DNA of 64,000 bases from Lachnospiraceae bacterium (GTDB lineage Bacteria; Bacillota; Clostridia; Lachnospirales; Lachnospiraceae): the NCBI GenBank assembly GCA_014804755.1, contig JAAUZE010000026.1, forward strand, positions 1 through 64,000, in the 5' to 3' direction. A model generated the notes under the pieces. It was not told the DNA's origin. It saw nothing but the letters and a program-made list of their open reading frames with translations, and did not search any database. Shown here one piece after another: positions 45,519 through 55,241 of this stretch. Each line of letters opens with the position of its first letter. Positions within the stretch are counted from its first letter, which is position 1. The position numbers and the translations under genes were made by a program.

Positions 45519-47879
45519 ATGAAAATTAGCTTAAATCGAAATTGGAAATATAAAAAAGCAGATGGCGGTTGGAAAGAGATTACGATTCCTCATGATGCGA
45601 TGCTCTCGGAAAAAAGAAGCGCGGATGCGAAGAGCGGGAGTGCTTCCGGATTTTTTTCCGGGGGAAAATATGTCTACCAGTATGAGATGGAACTGTCGCA
45701 GGAAATGATACGGAAACGTCTGACGCTTGAGTTTGAGGGAGTATATAAGAATGCAAAGGTGTTTGTAAACGATAAAGAGGCAAAGGCTGTGGCATATGGC
45801 TATATCCCGTTCTCGCTGTGTTTAGATTCGCTTGTACAGGAAGGAAAAAATGTGATCCGTGTGGAGACGGATAATGAAAATCAGCCGGACAGCAGGTGGT
45901 ATAGCGGAGCCGGAATTTATCGTCCGGTATGGCTTCATGTGCAGGAAGAGAACTATATTTTCCCTAATGGGATTCGAATTACGCCTGTCTCGTATTCTCC
46001 TGCCCGGATAAAGGTCGAGATCGAGCATAACGGAGGAACGATTGTTACAGAAGTATGGGATGCAGAAAACATACAGAAGATTGTCGACGGGAGAGGTGAC
46101 AAGGTAGAGCTTGAGATACCGGATGCAAGGCTATGGTCCGATCAAGATCCTTATTTATACAATGTAAAGATAAAACTCATGAACGAAGAGGGTGAGGTTG
46201 AATGTATTGAAAAGCAGATGGGGATCAGATGTATCAGCCGGGACAAACAGGGACTGTATATCAATGGCAGGAAAGTGCTATTAAAGGGAGGATGCATTCA
46301 TCATGACAATGGTATCCTCGGAGCCTGTGAATATGATGAGAGCGCAGAAAGAAAAATACGGATTTTGAAGGAAAATGGGTTTAATGCCATTCGATCCGCC
46401 CATAATCCGTGCTCTGAGGCGATTCTCAGAGCGTGCGACAAACATGGAATGTATGTCATGGATGAGACATGGGACATGTGGTATCGAAAAAAGAATGCCT
46501 ATGATTACGCAGGCGATTTTTTGAACCATTATAAGGATGATATTAGGGCGATCGTAGAAAAAGATTATAACCATCCATCCGTAATCATGTATTCCATAGG
46601 AAATGAGGTAAGTGAACCGGCAGAAGAAAAAGGGGTACTGCTTGCGAAGGAAATGGTGGATCTTTTCCATGAATTAGACGGAACGCGCATGGTAACCGGC
46701 GGATTTAATCTGATGATTATTAAAAATGCTGCAAAAGGAAAGACCATATACAAAGAGGACGGCGGTTTGGATGAGTCGCAGAGTAAGGATATGTCCGGAA
46801 TGAACAGCACCATGTTCAATATGATCGCATCTGCAGTTGGCAGTGGGATGAATAAGTCCGCAAATGGGAAAAAAGCGGATCAGGCGGTTTCGCCGCTTTT
46901 GGACTTGTTGGATATAGCCGGATATAACTACGCATCAGGCAGATATAAAGAAGATGAGAAGTTGCATCCGGAGCGATTAATATTCGGAAGTGAAACATTT
47001 CCGCAGGATTTGGCAAAAAACTGGAATTTAGTACAGCAATGTTCCAATCTGATCGGTGATTTTATGTGGACGGCTTGGGACTATCTTGGAGAGGCTGGTT
47101 TGGGTGCATGGTCTTATGAGCCGGATGCGAAGGGCTTTTCTAAACCTTACCCTTGGCTGCTTGCGGATACGGGCGCGTTTGACATACTTGGGAATCCGAC
47201 TGGTGAAGCGTTATGGGCAAAGGCGATATGGGAAAAGGCAGAAAAACCTGAGATTGCCGTCCGTCCATGTAATCATCCGAAAGAGCAGTTGATCAAAGCT
47301 GCATGGAGAGGGACCAATGCAATTCCGTCTTGGAGTTTCAGCGCGTGCGAGGAGAATAAAGTTACGGTTGAAGTATATTCCAAAGCGCCTTATATCGAGC
47401 TTTATCTGAATGGAAACCGAATCGGAAGACGTAAAACGAAGGATGACAGAGCGGTATTTAAAACCAGATATCGGTCCGGAGAGCTTGAAGCGAGAGCGAT
47501 CGATAAAGACGGAAACTTGATTTCTTCTCACAAACTACAGTCTGCTCAAGGAGAAATTGGAATCAAGTTAAAAGCAGAACATGCTGTGATCGGTAAGGGT
47601 CATTTGCTTTATGTTGATGTTAGGATTGCGGACAAAAATGGAACGATAGAATCCAATGCGGATGAACGAGTTACGCTTACGGTAAAAAATGGAACTTTGC
47701 TTGCACTGGGTAGTGCCAATCCCAAAACCGAAGAATCCTATTTGGCAGGAAGTATAAAGACCTATTATGGGCGTGCGCTTGCAGTGATTCGGGCAGATGA
47801 GATTGGAAAGATCGAAATAACTGCAACGGGGAATTCACTATCTGGAGAAACATTGGAAATTGTTTGTGAAGAGTCCTGA
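45519..47879 (+). CDS. Glycoside hydrolase family 2
   Basis: 786 residues. Domain order sugar-binding, immunoglobulin-like, TIM barrel, then two C-terminal Ig-like parts. Acid/base is E363 in YSIGNEVSEP, nucleophile E492 in LIFGSETFPQ. NAIRSAHNP and DETWDMW are as in beta-galactosidase/beta-mannosidase relatives. No signal peptide, so it works on imported oligosaccharides. Its stop codon shares one base with the GH43 start (TGATG). Beta-galactosidase or related exo-activity; substrate not fixed by sequence. Confidence 0.92.
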   Translation: MKISLNRNWKYKKADGGWKEITIPHDAMLSEKRSADAKSGSASGFFSGGKYVYQYEMELSQEMIRKRLTLEFEGVYKNAKVFVNDKEAKAVAYGYIPFSLCLDSLVQEGKNVIRVETDNENQPDSRWYSGAGIYRPVWLHVQEENYIFPNGIRITPVSYSPARIKVEIEHNGGTIVTEVWDAENIQKIVDGRGDKVELEIPDARLWSDQDPYLYNVKIKLMNEEGEVECIEKQMGIRCISRDKQGLYINGRKVLLKGGCIHHDNGILGACEYDESAERKIRILKENGFNAIRSAHNPCSEAILRACDKHGMYVMDETWDMWYRKKNAYDYAGDFLNHYKDDIRAIVEKDYNHPSVIMYSIGNEVSEPAEEKGVLLAKEMVDLFHELDGTRMVTGGFNLMIIKNAAKGKTIYKEDGGLDESQSKDMSGMNSTMFNMIASAVGSGMNKSANGKKADQAVSPLLDLLDIAGYNYASGRYKEDEKLHPERLIFGSETFPQDLAKNWNLVQQCSNLIGDFMWTAWDYLGEAGLGAWSYEPDAKGFSKPYPWLLADTGAFDILGNPTGEALWAKAIWEKAEKPEIAVRPCNHPKEQLIKAAWRGTNAIPSWSFSACEENKVTVEVYSKAPYIELYLNGNRIGRRKTKDDRAVFKTRYRSGELEARAIDKDGNLISSHKLQSAQGEIGIKLKAEHAVIGKGHLLYVDVRIADKNGTIESNADERVTLTVKNGTLLALGSANPKTEESYLAGSIKTYYGRALAVIRADEIGKIEITATGNSLSGETLEIVCEES

Positions 47880-49750
47880 TGAAACGCGTACGTAAAGCTA
47901 ATTTGCCCCCAGCGGATGAAAACATATGGAATGAGGTGACAGACAAGATGGATTATTATTGCAATCCAATAAATGTAGAATATCGATATCAGCTTTTTAA
48001 GCTTCGCCCTGAAAAAGATAATTTGTGTGAAATTCACAGAGAGGCGGCGGACCCTTCCGTGATACTTTTTAAAGGAAAGTATTATTTATTTCCTTCCATG
48101 TCAGCCGGATTTTTCACGAGCAATGATCTGTGTAATTGGCAGTTTCATGAATATTTGAGTGATATGCCGGTGTATGATTATGCACCCGATGTGAGGGCTA
48201 TTGGAGAGTATTTATATTTTAGCGCATCTGCGAGCGCAAAAGAATGTTCTTTCTTTCGGACTAAGGATCCTGAGACAGAGCCGTTTGAGGAAATAAAAGG
48301 AACGTTTCCGTTTTGGGATCCGAACCTTTTCCAGGATGATGATGGTAAAATGTATTTTTACTGGGGATGTTCCAATATAGAACCAATCTATGGTGTGGAA
48401 CTGGATCCGGACACCATGAAGCCGATTGGCGAAAAGAAGGTTATGATTGAAGCGCGCCCCGATATTTATGGATATGAGAGGACGGGAGAGGACCATGTGC
48501 CGCCAAAGACAGAGCAGGAAGTGGAGATGACAATCAAGGAGATGCTGAAGCGTGCACCGGAAGGATGCGAGCCGGATGAGCAGATGATAAAGCAACTGCG
48601 TGGATGGTTTGGCACAGACCCCTATGTGGAAGGAGCATGGATGACGAAGCATCGGGGAAAATACTATTTGCAGTACGCAACGCCGGGAACGGAATATAAT
48701 GTCTATGCGGATGCGGTGTATGTGGGAGATTTGCCATTGGGTCCCTTTGCTCCTGTAAAGAATAATCCCTATTCTTATAAACCTGGAGGATTTATTACCG
48801 GATCCGGGCATGGCTCTACTTTGGAGGATAAGGATGGCAATTTCTGGCATATGTCCACAATGAGGATTTCAAAGCATCACAGCTTTGAACGGCGGTTAGG
48901 ATTATGGAAGGCCGGATTTGATCAGGATGGTGAACTTTATTGTGACCAGCGCTATGGGGACTGGCCGATTGCACTTAAGAAAAAGGCGTGGGAAAAGCCG
49001 GATTGGATGCTGCTTTCCTATGGAAAATCCGTAAAGGTATCATCCGGAAGCAGTGCAGAAAATATTACGGATGAAGATGTCAGAACATGGTGGAAGGCTG
49101 ACTCGGATAAGCTTGATGAGTGGGTCGAAGTAGATTTGGGAAAAAGCATGGATGTTAGGGCGGTACAGATTAATTTCGCGGACGAATTTGAAATCATGGC
49201 AGATTCGAAGACAGAGTTCTTTTTTAATCAGAAGGAGTATCGGGCAATTGATATGGACAAACAGGCAACCCGGTGGATATTGGAAGGCTCTGAAGATGGA
49301 AACAGTTATTCTGTTTTGAAAGATAAGTCCGTAGTTGATACCGATCTTTCCCACGATCTGATTGTGTGGGAAGAAGGAAAGCATATCCGCTATCTGAAGC
49401 TGACTGCGATTCAGCTTCCGTATAAACAGCCGCCGTGCATCAGTGGTATCCGAGTGTTTGGAAACGGTGTAGGAGAGCCTCCGAAACGTACAGAAAATGT
49501 CAAAACGGTATTTCAGGATGACGATCCAATGAATGCAATGGATGCCTATGTGGCATGGGAAAGCTCCGGTGCGGTTGGATATAACATCATATGGGGATAT
49601 GAAGAACATAAGCTGTATCATAGTTACCTTATTTATGGTAGAAAAAATCAGAAAATAGGAGCATTGGTAAAAGGCGAGCCGGTTTATATCCGGGTGGATG
49701 CGTTTAATGAGAATGGCATTACAGAGGGAGTGGTACAGAAAATACGTTAA
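47879..49750 (+). CDS. Glycoside hydrolase family 43 with accessory C-terminal domains
   Basis: 623 residues. The five-bladed propeller has the general base D58 (REAADPSV), a middle Asp in FPFWDPNLFQ and acid Glu in YVEGAWM. Residues about 390-525 look like a discoidin/F5/8-type domain and the last 90 like a fibronectin type III domain (TENVKTVF ... EPVYIRVDAFN). Cytoplasmic; acts on arabinofuranosides or xylosides. Translationally coupled to GH2 by TGATG overlap. Confidence 0.92.
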   Translation: MKRVRKANLPPADENIWNEVTDKMDYYCNPINVEYRYQLFKLRPEKDNLCEIHREAADPSVILFKGKYYLFPSMSAGFFTSNDLCNWQFHEYLSDMPVYDYAPDVRAIGEYLYFSASASAKECSFFRTKDPETEPFEEIKGTFPFWDPNLFQDDDGKMYFYWGCSNIEPIYGVELDPDTMKPIGEKKVMIEARPDIYGYERTGEDHVPPKTEQEVEMTIKEMLKRAPEGCEPDEQMIKQLRGWFGTDPYVEGAWMTKHRGKYYLQYATPGTEYNVYADAVYVGDLPLGPFAPVKNNPYSYKPGGFITGSGHGSTLEDKDGNFWHMSTMRISKHHSFERRLGLWKAGFDQDGELYCDQRYGDWPIALKKKAWEKPDWMLLSYGKSVKVSSGSSAENITDEDVRTWWKADSDKLDEWVEVDLGKSMDVRAVQINFADEFEIMADSKTEFFFNQKEYRAIDMDKQATRWILEGSEDGNSYSVLKDKSVVDTDLSHDLIVWEEGKHIRYLKLTAIQLPYKQPPCISGIRVFGNGVGEPPKRTENVKTVFQDDDPMNAMDAYVAWESSGAVGYNIIWGYEEHKLYHSYLIYGRKNQKIGALVKGEPVYIRVDAFNENGITEGVVQKIR

Positions 49751-49895
49751 TCATACATTAATCTGAATTCAGAGTTCTTTTAAGTCACAGGAGTTTGTAA
49801 TTTTCGCAATAGAAGAAAGGCTAAAGAACGAATATAGAGACCTTGGAGAGGGTCTGTAAACACTACTACTATATCATACGAGCGAGGTATACCAA

Positions 49896-52505
49896 ATGGC
49901 AAAATTTTTTGCGTCCACATCGTCTGAAATGAGCGAACGGGAAAAGAAAAATATGGCGCGAGCGCGTAAAATAGCAACACAGGGAATGGTTTTGTTGGAA
50001 AATGACGGCACGCTGCCAATTCGCAGTACGACAGAAAACATTGCGTTATATGGAAGCGGAGCGCGCCGTACGGTCAAAGGTGGTACCGGATCAGGAGATG
50101 TCAACAGCCGAATGACCATCAATGTAGAGCAGGGATTAAAAGAAACAGGCTTTGTGATTACAACGGAAAGCTGGCTGGAGCGGTACGACCGGTTGTGTGA
50201 GGAGCATATGAATTCCCATATGCAGAAGATGACAAAGATTTTGGCGGAAAAGGGGAGTGTCGGGTTGGCAGATATCTTGAATGAGCCCTATCAGGAACCT
50301 GATGAGCCCGAAGTCACTGAGGCGGATATAGAGAATTCAAATGCGGATATTGCGGTTTATGTATTGGCACGCAATGCCGGAGAAAGTAAGGATCGGAGTC
50401 TGAGACCCGGAGATTATGAATTGTCGGCACATGAGCAACAAAATCTGGCAGTTATAGCGAAGGCATATGCCAAAACAATCGTTGTCCTCAATGTTGGCGG
50501 AGTGATTGATACGAAAATTCTACGCAACACGGGTGGGATCAATGCGATTCTTTTAATGAGTCAGGCGGGAAATATCAGCGGTTATGCTCTTGCAGATGTT
50601 CTGACAGGGAAAGAAACCCCGAGTGGTCACCTGGCTTCGACTTGGGCGGAGAATTATTCTGATTATCCGAATGCGCATACTTTCAGCTATCTGAATGGAG
50701 ATGTTGATGATGAATATTATGAAGAAGGAATTTATGTGGGCTATCGCTATTTTGATACCTTTGGGATTGCGCCGGCTTATCCGTTCGGATATGGGCTAAC
50801 CTATACGACATTTTCCATCCATGTGGATTATGTGACTATTGCAAATAATCATATCAGGGTATTGGCCGAAGTAACAAATACCGGGGCGGAATTTTCGGGT
50901 AAAGAGGTTGTACAGGTCTATTATTCAGCGCCAAATGGAAAAATAGAAAAACCATATCAGGAATTGGCTGGGTATGCAAAAACCAAAGAATTAAAACCGG
51001 GAGAGGCAGAAACGGTGGAGATTACATTCCCGATTGTGTCAATGGCCTCCTATGATGAAGAAAGGGCGGCATATATTCTGGAACCGGGAGAATATGCGGT
51101 CAGAGTCGGCAACAATTCCAGAAATACGCACATTATCGCACTGTTCGAGCTTGATGAGGAAGTAATCACAGAGAAGCTTTCAAACCGACTTCTGCCGGAT
51201 GCTGATTTTAAGAGATTATCAGCAAGAGGAGTTGAACCGTATACCTATGAGGAGGAAGAAGCGGAAAAAAAGCATGCTGAAAAAATTCAAATTATTTCAG
51301 CAAATATTCCGGTAAAGGAAAGTGTAATATATAGCGATACGCCGATAGAAATAATTCCGACCGTAGATACCAAAGTAACGTTGGATCATGTGATAAAGGG
51401 AGAAGCTTCGCTGGATGAACTTGTCAGCCAGCTAAGCATAGAAGAAATGGTCAGTCTTTGTGTCGGGACGGCCCGCGGCGGATTTGGCAGTGTTTCTATT
51501 ATTGGGGCGGCTTCTACGGCCTGTCCCGGGGCAGCAGGAGATACAACCTCCATATTGATAGAGAGTCGTAACGTTCCCAATATTGTACTGGCGGACGGGC
51601 CTGCGGGTCTGCGTTTATCTAAATCATTTGTGGCAGATGCGGAAGGCAACTTGATTCCGGGACTCGGAGAATCTGCGCTTGGAGGAATAGAACTTTTACT
51701 CGGTATGGAAAAACCGGAAAGACCTGAGGGTGCGGTTGACTATTATCAGTATTGCACAGCCATTCCCATTGCGACGTTGCTGGCACAGACGTGGGACATA
51801 GATATAATAGAGGAAGCGGGAGATATTGTCGGTGAAGAGATGAAAGAATTCGGCGTGACATTATGGCTTGCGCCGGGCATGAATATTCATCGTAATCCAC
51901 TTTGCGGGCGTAATTTTGAGTACTATTCAGAAGACCCACTGGTTTCGGGAAAATGTGCGGCGGCTGATACGAGAGGTGTGCAGAGACACCGCGGCTGTGG
52001 TACGACGATCAAGCATTTTGCATTGAATAATCAGGAAGATAACCGGGCTCATTGCAATGAACATTGCAGTGAGAGGGCAATTCGTGAAATCTATCTGAAG
52101 GGCTTCGAGATTGCAGTTAAGGAATCACAGCCTCTGTCGCTTATGACCTCGTATAACTTGTTAAACGGGATTCATACCGCAAATCATCATGATCTTCTGA
52201 CGGCAATATGCCGTGATGAGTGGAATTTTGAAGGCGTCATCATGACTGATTGGGGAACAACAGGAGGAGGCGACTTCAATCCCATTTCGGGGACAAAATA
52301 TGGATTTTCCAGTGCTGCCGGATGCATCAAGGCAGGGAATGATTTGATCATGCCGGGCAGCCAGAAGGACGTAGATGATATTATTCAAGCCGTATATGAA
52401 GCGGATAAGCAGTCGGAATATCCGCTTACAAAGGGTGAGCTGCAGGCTTGTGCCAGAAGAGTATTAAGAGTGATTATGAAGAGTGTGGCGGATAAGTCCT
52501 ATTAA
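49896..52505 (+). CDS. Glycoside hydrolase family 3, domain-swapped
   Basis: 869 residues in the reversed order found in Ruminococcus albus-type beta-glucosidases: the alpha-beta sandwich domain is first (residues 1-290), then a fibronectin-like domain (about 295-410), a linker, and the TIM barrel last (about 510-869). The nucleophile is D785 in GVIMTDWG. KHFALNNQE and GRNFEYYSEDP of the barrel are intact. Intracellular. ATG 49896 follows GCGAGG, 145 bases after the GH43 stop; a small hairpin with GAGACC/GGTCTG lies in between. Likely beta-glucosidase or beta-xylosidase. Confidence 0.92.
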   Translation: MAKFFASTSSEMSEREKKNMARARKIATQGMVLLENDGTLPIRSTTENIALYGSGARRTVKGGTGSGDVNSRMTINVEQGLKETGFVITTESWLERYDRLCEEHMNSHMQKMTKILAEKGSVGLADILNEPYQEPDEPEVTEADIENSNADIAVYVLARNAGESKDRSLRPGDYELSAHEQQNLAVIAKAYAKTIVVLNVGGVIDTKILRNTGGINAILLMSQAGNISGYALADVLTGKETPSGHLASTWAENYSDYPNAHTFSYLNGDVDDEYYEEGIYVGYRYFDTFGIAPAYPFGYGLTYTTFSIHVDYVTIANNHIRVLAEVTNTGAEFSGKEVVQVYYSAPNGKIEKPYQELAGYAKTKELKPGEAETVEITFPIVSMASYDEERAAYILEPGEYAVRVGNNSRNTHIIALFELDEEVITEKLSNRLLPDADFKRLSARGVEPYTYEEEEAEKKHAEKIQIISANIPVKESVIYSDTPIEIIPTVDTKVTLDHVIKGEASLDELVSQLSIEEMVSLCVGTARGGFGSVSIIGAASTACPGAAGDTTSILIESRNVPNIVLADGPAGLRLSKSFVADAEGNLIPGLGESALGGIELLLGMEKPERPEGAVDYYQYCTAIPIATLLAQTWDIDIIEEAGDIVGEEMKEFGVTLWLAPGMNIHRNPLCGRNFEYYSEDPLVSGKCAAADTRGVQRHRGCGTTIKHFALNNQEDNRAHCNEHCSERAIREIYLKGFEIAVKESQPLSLMTSYNLLNGIHTANHHDLLTAICRDEWNFEGVIMTDWGTTGGGDFNPISGTKYGFSSAAGCIKAGNDLIMPGSQKDVDDIIQAVYEADKQSEYPLTKGELQACARRVLRVIMKSVADKSY

Positions 52506-52522
52506 CGTATAGGAGGTATGAT

Positions 52523-53236
52523 ATGGATTTTACCGGAAGGAATTCGAAAGAGGGGGCAGATTCTGCGTTTCATGAGATTAGCGGGCAGATTGAAATACTG
52601 ATAAAAAAGGAACAGAGGCAGAAAATAGAAAACTATAAGTTCCTGAATCAATATGCCCCCAAACGGCAGATACTTTTTACTGGATCCTCCCTGATGGAAC
52701 AATTTCCGATCAGTGAGCTTTGTCTGAGTCATGGGATTCGCAAAGCAGTTTACAATCGTGGTATAGGAGGATACACTACAGATGATTTTCTGGAAGAAAT
52801 CGATACCGTGCTGTTCGATCTGGAGCCCTCGAAGGTATTCATTAATATAGGAACAAATGATATAAAGCAATGGCCGGCTGGGCGTGACTGGATGATACAT
52901 TTGCTAAAAAATTATGAAATTATTTTGAGAATGTCTAAAGAGCGGCTGCCGCATACCCGGATGTACCTCATGGCATATTACCCTGTCAATGCGCAGCTTT
53001 CTGATATGCAGCCCTTTGCCGAGCAGATGCTGAAAGTAAGAACCAACGAAAATATACGCCGTGTCAATCAGCATATGGCAGAGTTGGCGAAAGAGTTTGG
53101 CTATGACTTTATTAATGTGAACCAGGGGTTAACGGATGAGAATAATAATCTAAAGGAAGAATATACCATTGAAGGGGTGCATATGTATGCGAATGCGTAT
53201 TGGGTAATATTCCAAAATCTGAAACAATATCTGTAA
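52523..53236 (+). CDS. SGNH/GDSL-type esterase
   Basis: 237 residues. Blocks are FTGSSLMEQF (Ser), NRGIGGYTTDD (Gly), INIGTNDIKQ (Asn) and EGVHMYANAYW (Asp/His, with glutamate in place of the usual Asp). Enzymes like this remove acetyl groups from xylan or other oligosaccharides, matching the glycosidases before it. ATG 52523 follows AGGAGG and lies 17 bases after the GH3 stop. The operon ends here with repeat copy 2 and a terminator. Confidence 0.9.
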   Translation: MDFTGRNSKEGADSAFHEISGQIEILIKKEQRQKIENYKFLNQYAPKRQILFTGSSLMEQFPISELCLSHGIRKAVYNRGIGGYTTDDFLEEIDTVLFDLEPSKVFINIGTNDIKQWPAGRDWMIHLLKNYEIILRMSKERLPHTRMYLMAYYPVNAQLSDMQPFAEQMLKVRTNENIRRVNQHMAELAKEFGYDFINVNQGLTDENNNLKEEYTIEGVHMYANAYWVIFQNLKQYL

Positions 53237-53248
53237 GTATAAAACAAA

Positions 53249-53304
53249 CAGGCACCGGCCGCCATCTCAAACCTCCGAAGTCCGAACAGCAAAAAAAACA
53301 GCAG
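53249..53304 (+). repeat. 55-bp intergenic repeat, copy 2
   Basis: CAGGCACC..., sharing CTCCGAAGTCCGAACAGC and the A-run with the copy at 38893-38947. Both copies lie 1-13 bases after a stop codon. On the minus strand each could read as LLFGLRRFE, a chance open stretch. Confidence 0.75.
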
Positions 53305-53340
53305 GCGCGGCCATCTCCGGCTTGCCGCCCGCTGTTTTTC
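53291..53340 (+). terminator. Terminator of the carbohydrate operon
   Basis: AAAACAGC-x-GGCG pairs with CGCC-x-GCTGTTTTT across a 17-base loop; overlaps the 3' end of repeat copy 2. Confidence 0.7.
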
Positions 53341-53365
53341 TGCGTATGTGAAATCTCACAACCCC

Positions 53366-53424
53366 AGAAGAATTCCCAAAGGGAATTCTATGAAAGATTG
53401 GCGCATTCGCGCCATTCTTTTTTA
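53366..53424. terminator. Two hairpins at the 3' ends facing carbonic anhydrase
   Basis: GAATTCCC-AAA-GGGAATTC (about 53371-53389) and TGGCGCATTCGCGCCA then TTCTTTTTT (about 53399-53425). The second has a T-run for the plus strand and ends at the stop of the minus-strand carbonic anhydrase gene. Confidence 0.6.
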
Positions 53425-53985
53425 GTCCCAAAACTCCACGCGTCCGGTGTCGATATGATAAATCGCACCGCATACCTTTAAGCTGCTTTCGTCGGTTAAG
53501 TTTAACTGCTCTTTGATAACGGAAACGCTTCTCTCCACATTTAAGCGGCATGCCGTTAATTCATCTTTCTCATCGCCGATCGCCTTGCGGATCTCATCGG
53601 TTATGTATTTTACAAACCCGGAAGGATTGCTCGTGATGGTTGCGCCCACAGCGCCGCAGTGTGTATGTCCCAGTACGACCACCAGATTGCTGCCGAGATG
53701 ATCGGCTGCATATTCCACGCTTCCCAACTGGTGATGATCCATAACATTACCCGCTACGCGGATGACAAACAGCTCGCCGATGCCTGCTGAAAAGATGCTC
53801 TCCGGTATGACTCTGGAATCCGAGCAAGTGATGACGATCGCGTAGGGAGTCTGTCCCTCGTCGCAGGTCTTTTTCCGAAGCTGCACCGAAACATCGCCCG
53901 GATTGCTCGTCGCATCCAGATAACGTGCATTTCCTTCTTTTAACTTTGTCATTGCCTCTGCGGCAGATAAGTTTTGATGTGCCAT
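53422..53985 (-). CDS. Beta-class carbonic anhydrase
   Basis: 187 residues. Zinc ligands C54 (CSDSR, with D56 and R58), H107 and C110 (GHTHCGAVG) are all present. It interconverts CO2 and bicarbonate for carboxylating enzymes. ATG 53985 follows GGGGGACAT. Promoter not clear. It is alone on the minus strand. Confidence 0.94.
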   Translation of the reverse strand: MAHQNLSAAEAMTKLKEGNARYLDATSNPGDVSVQLRKKTCDEGQTPYAIVITCSDSRVIPESIFSAGIGELFVIRVAGNVMDHHQLGSVEYAADHLGSNLVVVLGHTHCGAVGATITSNPSGFVKYITDEIRKAIGDEKDELTACRLNVERSVSVIKEQLNLTDESSLKVCGAIYHIDTGRVEFWD

Positions 53986-54133
53986 AGTTTCATGTCCCCC
54001 ATTCTTATTTTACTGTTTTTTGTGATAGAAAGTGTTACAGCTAAAAAAAGTATACCATAACTTGTTTAGAAAATCATCTGTTTTATGGGGGATCTTCTTG
54101 ACTTCTTAATGCGCCACCTGCGTCATACTATGC

Positions 54134-54589
54134 TCAAATATATAATGCGTAATCGTCACCTTTGTGTTTGCGATAGGCAGCATCCGGATAAAGATAACCT
54201 GTGGTTTCGTCCGAGAGCTTCCGCAGAGCGGTTTTTGTCATTTCCGTGCAGTCGTCACGAGCCAGCGCGTCCGAAATGTCACAGAATAAGGCTTCATCGT
54301 TTTCCTGCATATCACTTGTGGGAGTGCCGCTCACATAGTCCATATCAAATAGGAGATACCAGGTTTTCCGGTGACAGCGGATGCCCAGCATACGCCGTAC
54401 CTTTGCTGTGACGCTTGTTTCTTCTAAAACCTCCCGTACGGCGGCCTCCTCCGGTAATTCGTTTTCCATGCAGAATCCGCCGGGAATCAAAAGCTTTCCC
54501 TTTGCTCCGCCGTAGGTATGCCGGACAAGCAGGACCTGATGTTCCTTTCTGACGACGCAGCCCACCGAAAAATGATAATTATCACTCAT
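54134..54589 (-). CDS. Nudix hydrolase
   Basis: 151 residues. The Nudix box is GGFCMENELPEEAAVREVLEET-type with REVLEE intact. Hydrolyses nucleoside diphosphate-linked compounds; substrate unknown. ATG 54589 follows GGAGG; the longer start at 54613 would overlap the HAD gene. It comes one base after the HAD stop, so it is the last gene of a three-gene minus-strand operon. Confidence 0.9.
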   Translation of the reverse strand: MSDNYHFSVGCVVRKEHQVLLVRHTYGGAKGKLLIPGGFCMENELPEEAAVREVLEETSVTAKVRRMLGIRCHRKTWYLLFDMDYVSGTPTSDMQENDEALFCDISDALARDDCTEMTKTALRKLSDETTGYLYPDAAYRKHKGDDYALYI

Positions 54590-54590
54590 T

Positions 54591-55241
54591 TCAATCCTCC
54601 ATTCTATGTGCATGCCACTGAAATTCTTTCAAATAATGATCCATTTCTTCAAAACTGTATACAATGTCTCCCGTATACGCCTCATGATCCCGGTTAAACA
54701 GAACGGTGTTTATGCCGACAGCCTGCGCAGCCTCTAAGTTTGTGACACTGTTGTCAATAAATAGACATTCCTGCGGGCGGCATTGTAACCGGGAGAGCGC
54801 ATAGGTAAAAATCCGGCGTTCCGGTTTGCGCATATGAAGCTCCCCGCTTACGAAGCGGTCCCGAAAGTACTTGTGAAGCCCGTATCGGTCGAACAGATAG
54901 TGATTCCACTCTTTTACATCATTGGAAAGCAGGACAAAGTCGTATTGCGTATGATAACGTTCGGCGAACCATACAAAGTCCGGATCAAGAGTTAAAAAAT
55001 GATCCAAATAGTCCCGCATCGTTTCCTGCGGATCGGGGTATCCGAGCAGTGCGAGAAATTCATCGGAACAAAGATCCCCGTTTCCCGCTTTCGTAAACAA
55101 CTGATCTTCCCGGAATGCTTTTGTGAGCCGGCCGTGTTCTTTTGGCTCAAAATGCGCATAGGTGTACGGGATAAAGAAGCCTTTACTTTCCTTGATTATG
55201 ACGCCGTACAGATCAATCAGAAGGATATGCTTTTTTTCCAT
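54591..55241 (-). CDS. HAD-superfamily hydrolase
   Basis: 216 residues, YihX-like. Motif I IDLYGVIIKE keeps the nucleophile but has Tyr in place of the second Asp; motif II VLLSNDVKEW; Lys in MRKPERRIF; motif IV LFIDNSVTNLEAA. The start overlaps the end of the methyltransferase gene by 29 bases, and the stop lies one base before the Nudix start. Middle gene of the operon. Confidence 0.88.
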   Translation of the reverse strand: MEKKHILLIDLYGVIIKESKGFFIPYTYAHFEPKEHGRLTKAFREDQLFTKAGNGDLCSDEFLALLGYPDPQETMRDYLDHFLTLDPDFVWFAERYHTQYDFVLLSNDVKEWNHYLFDRYGLHKYFRDRFVSGELHMRKPERRIFTYALSRLQCRPQECLFIDNSVTNLEAAQAVGINTVLFNRDHEAYTGDIVYSFEEMDHYLKEFQWHAHRMED

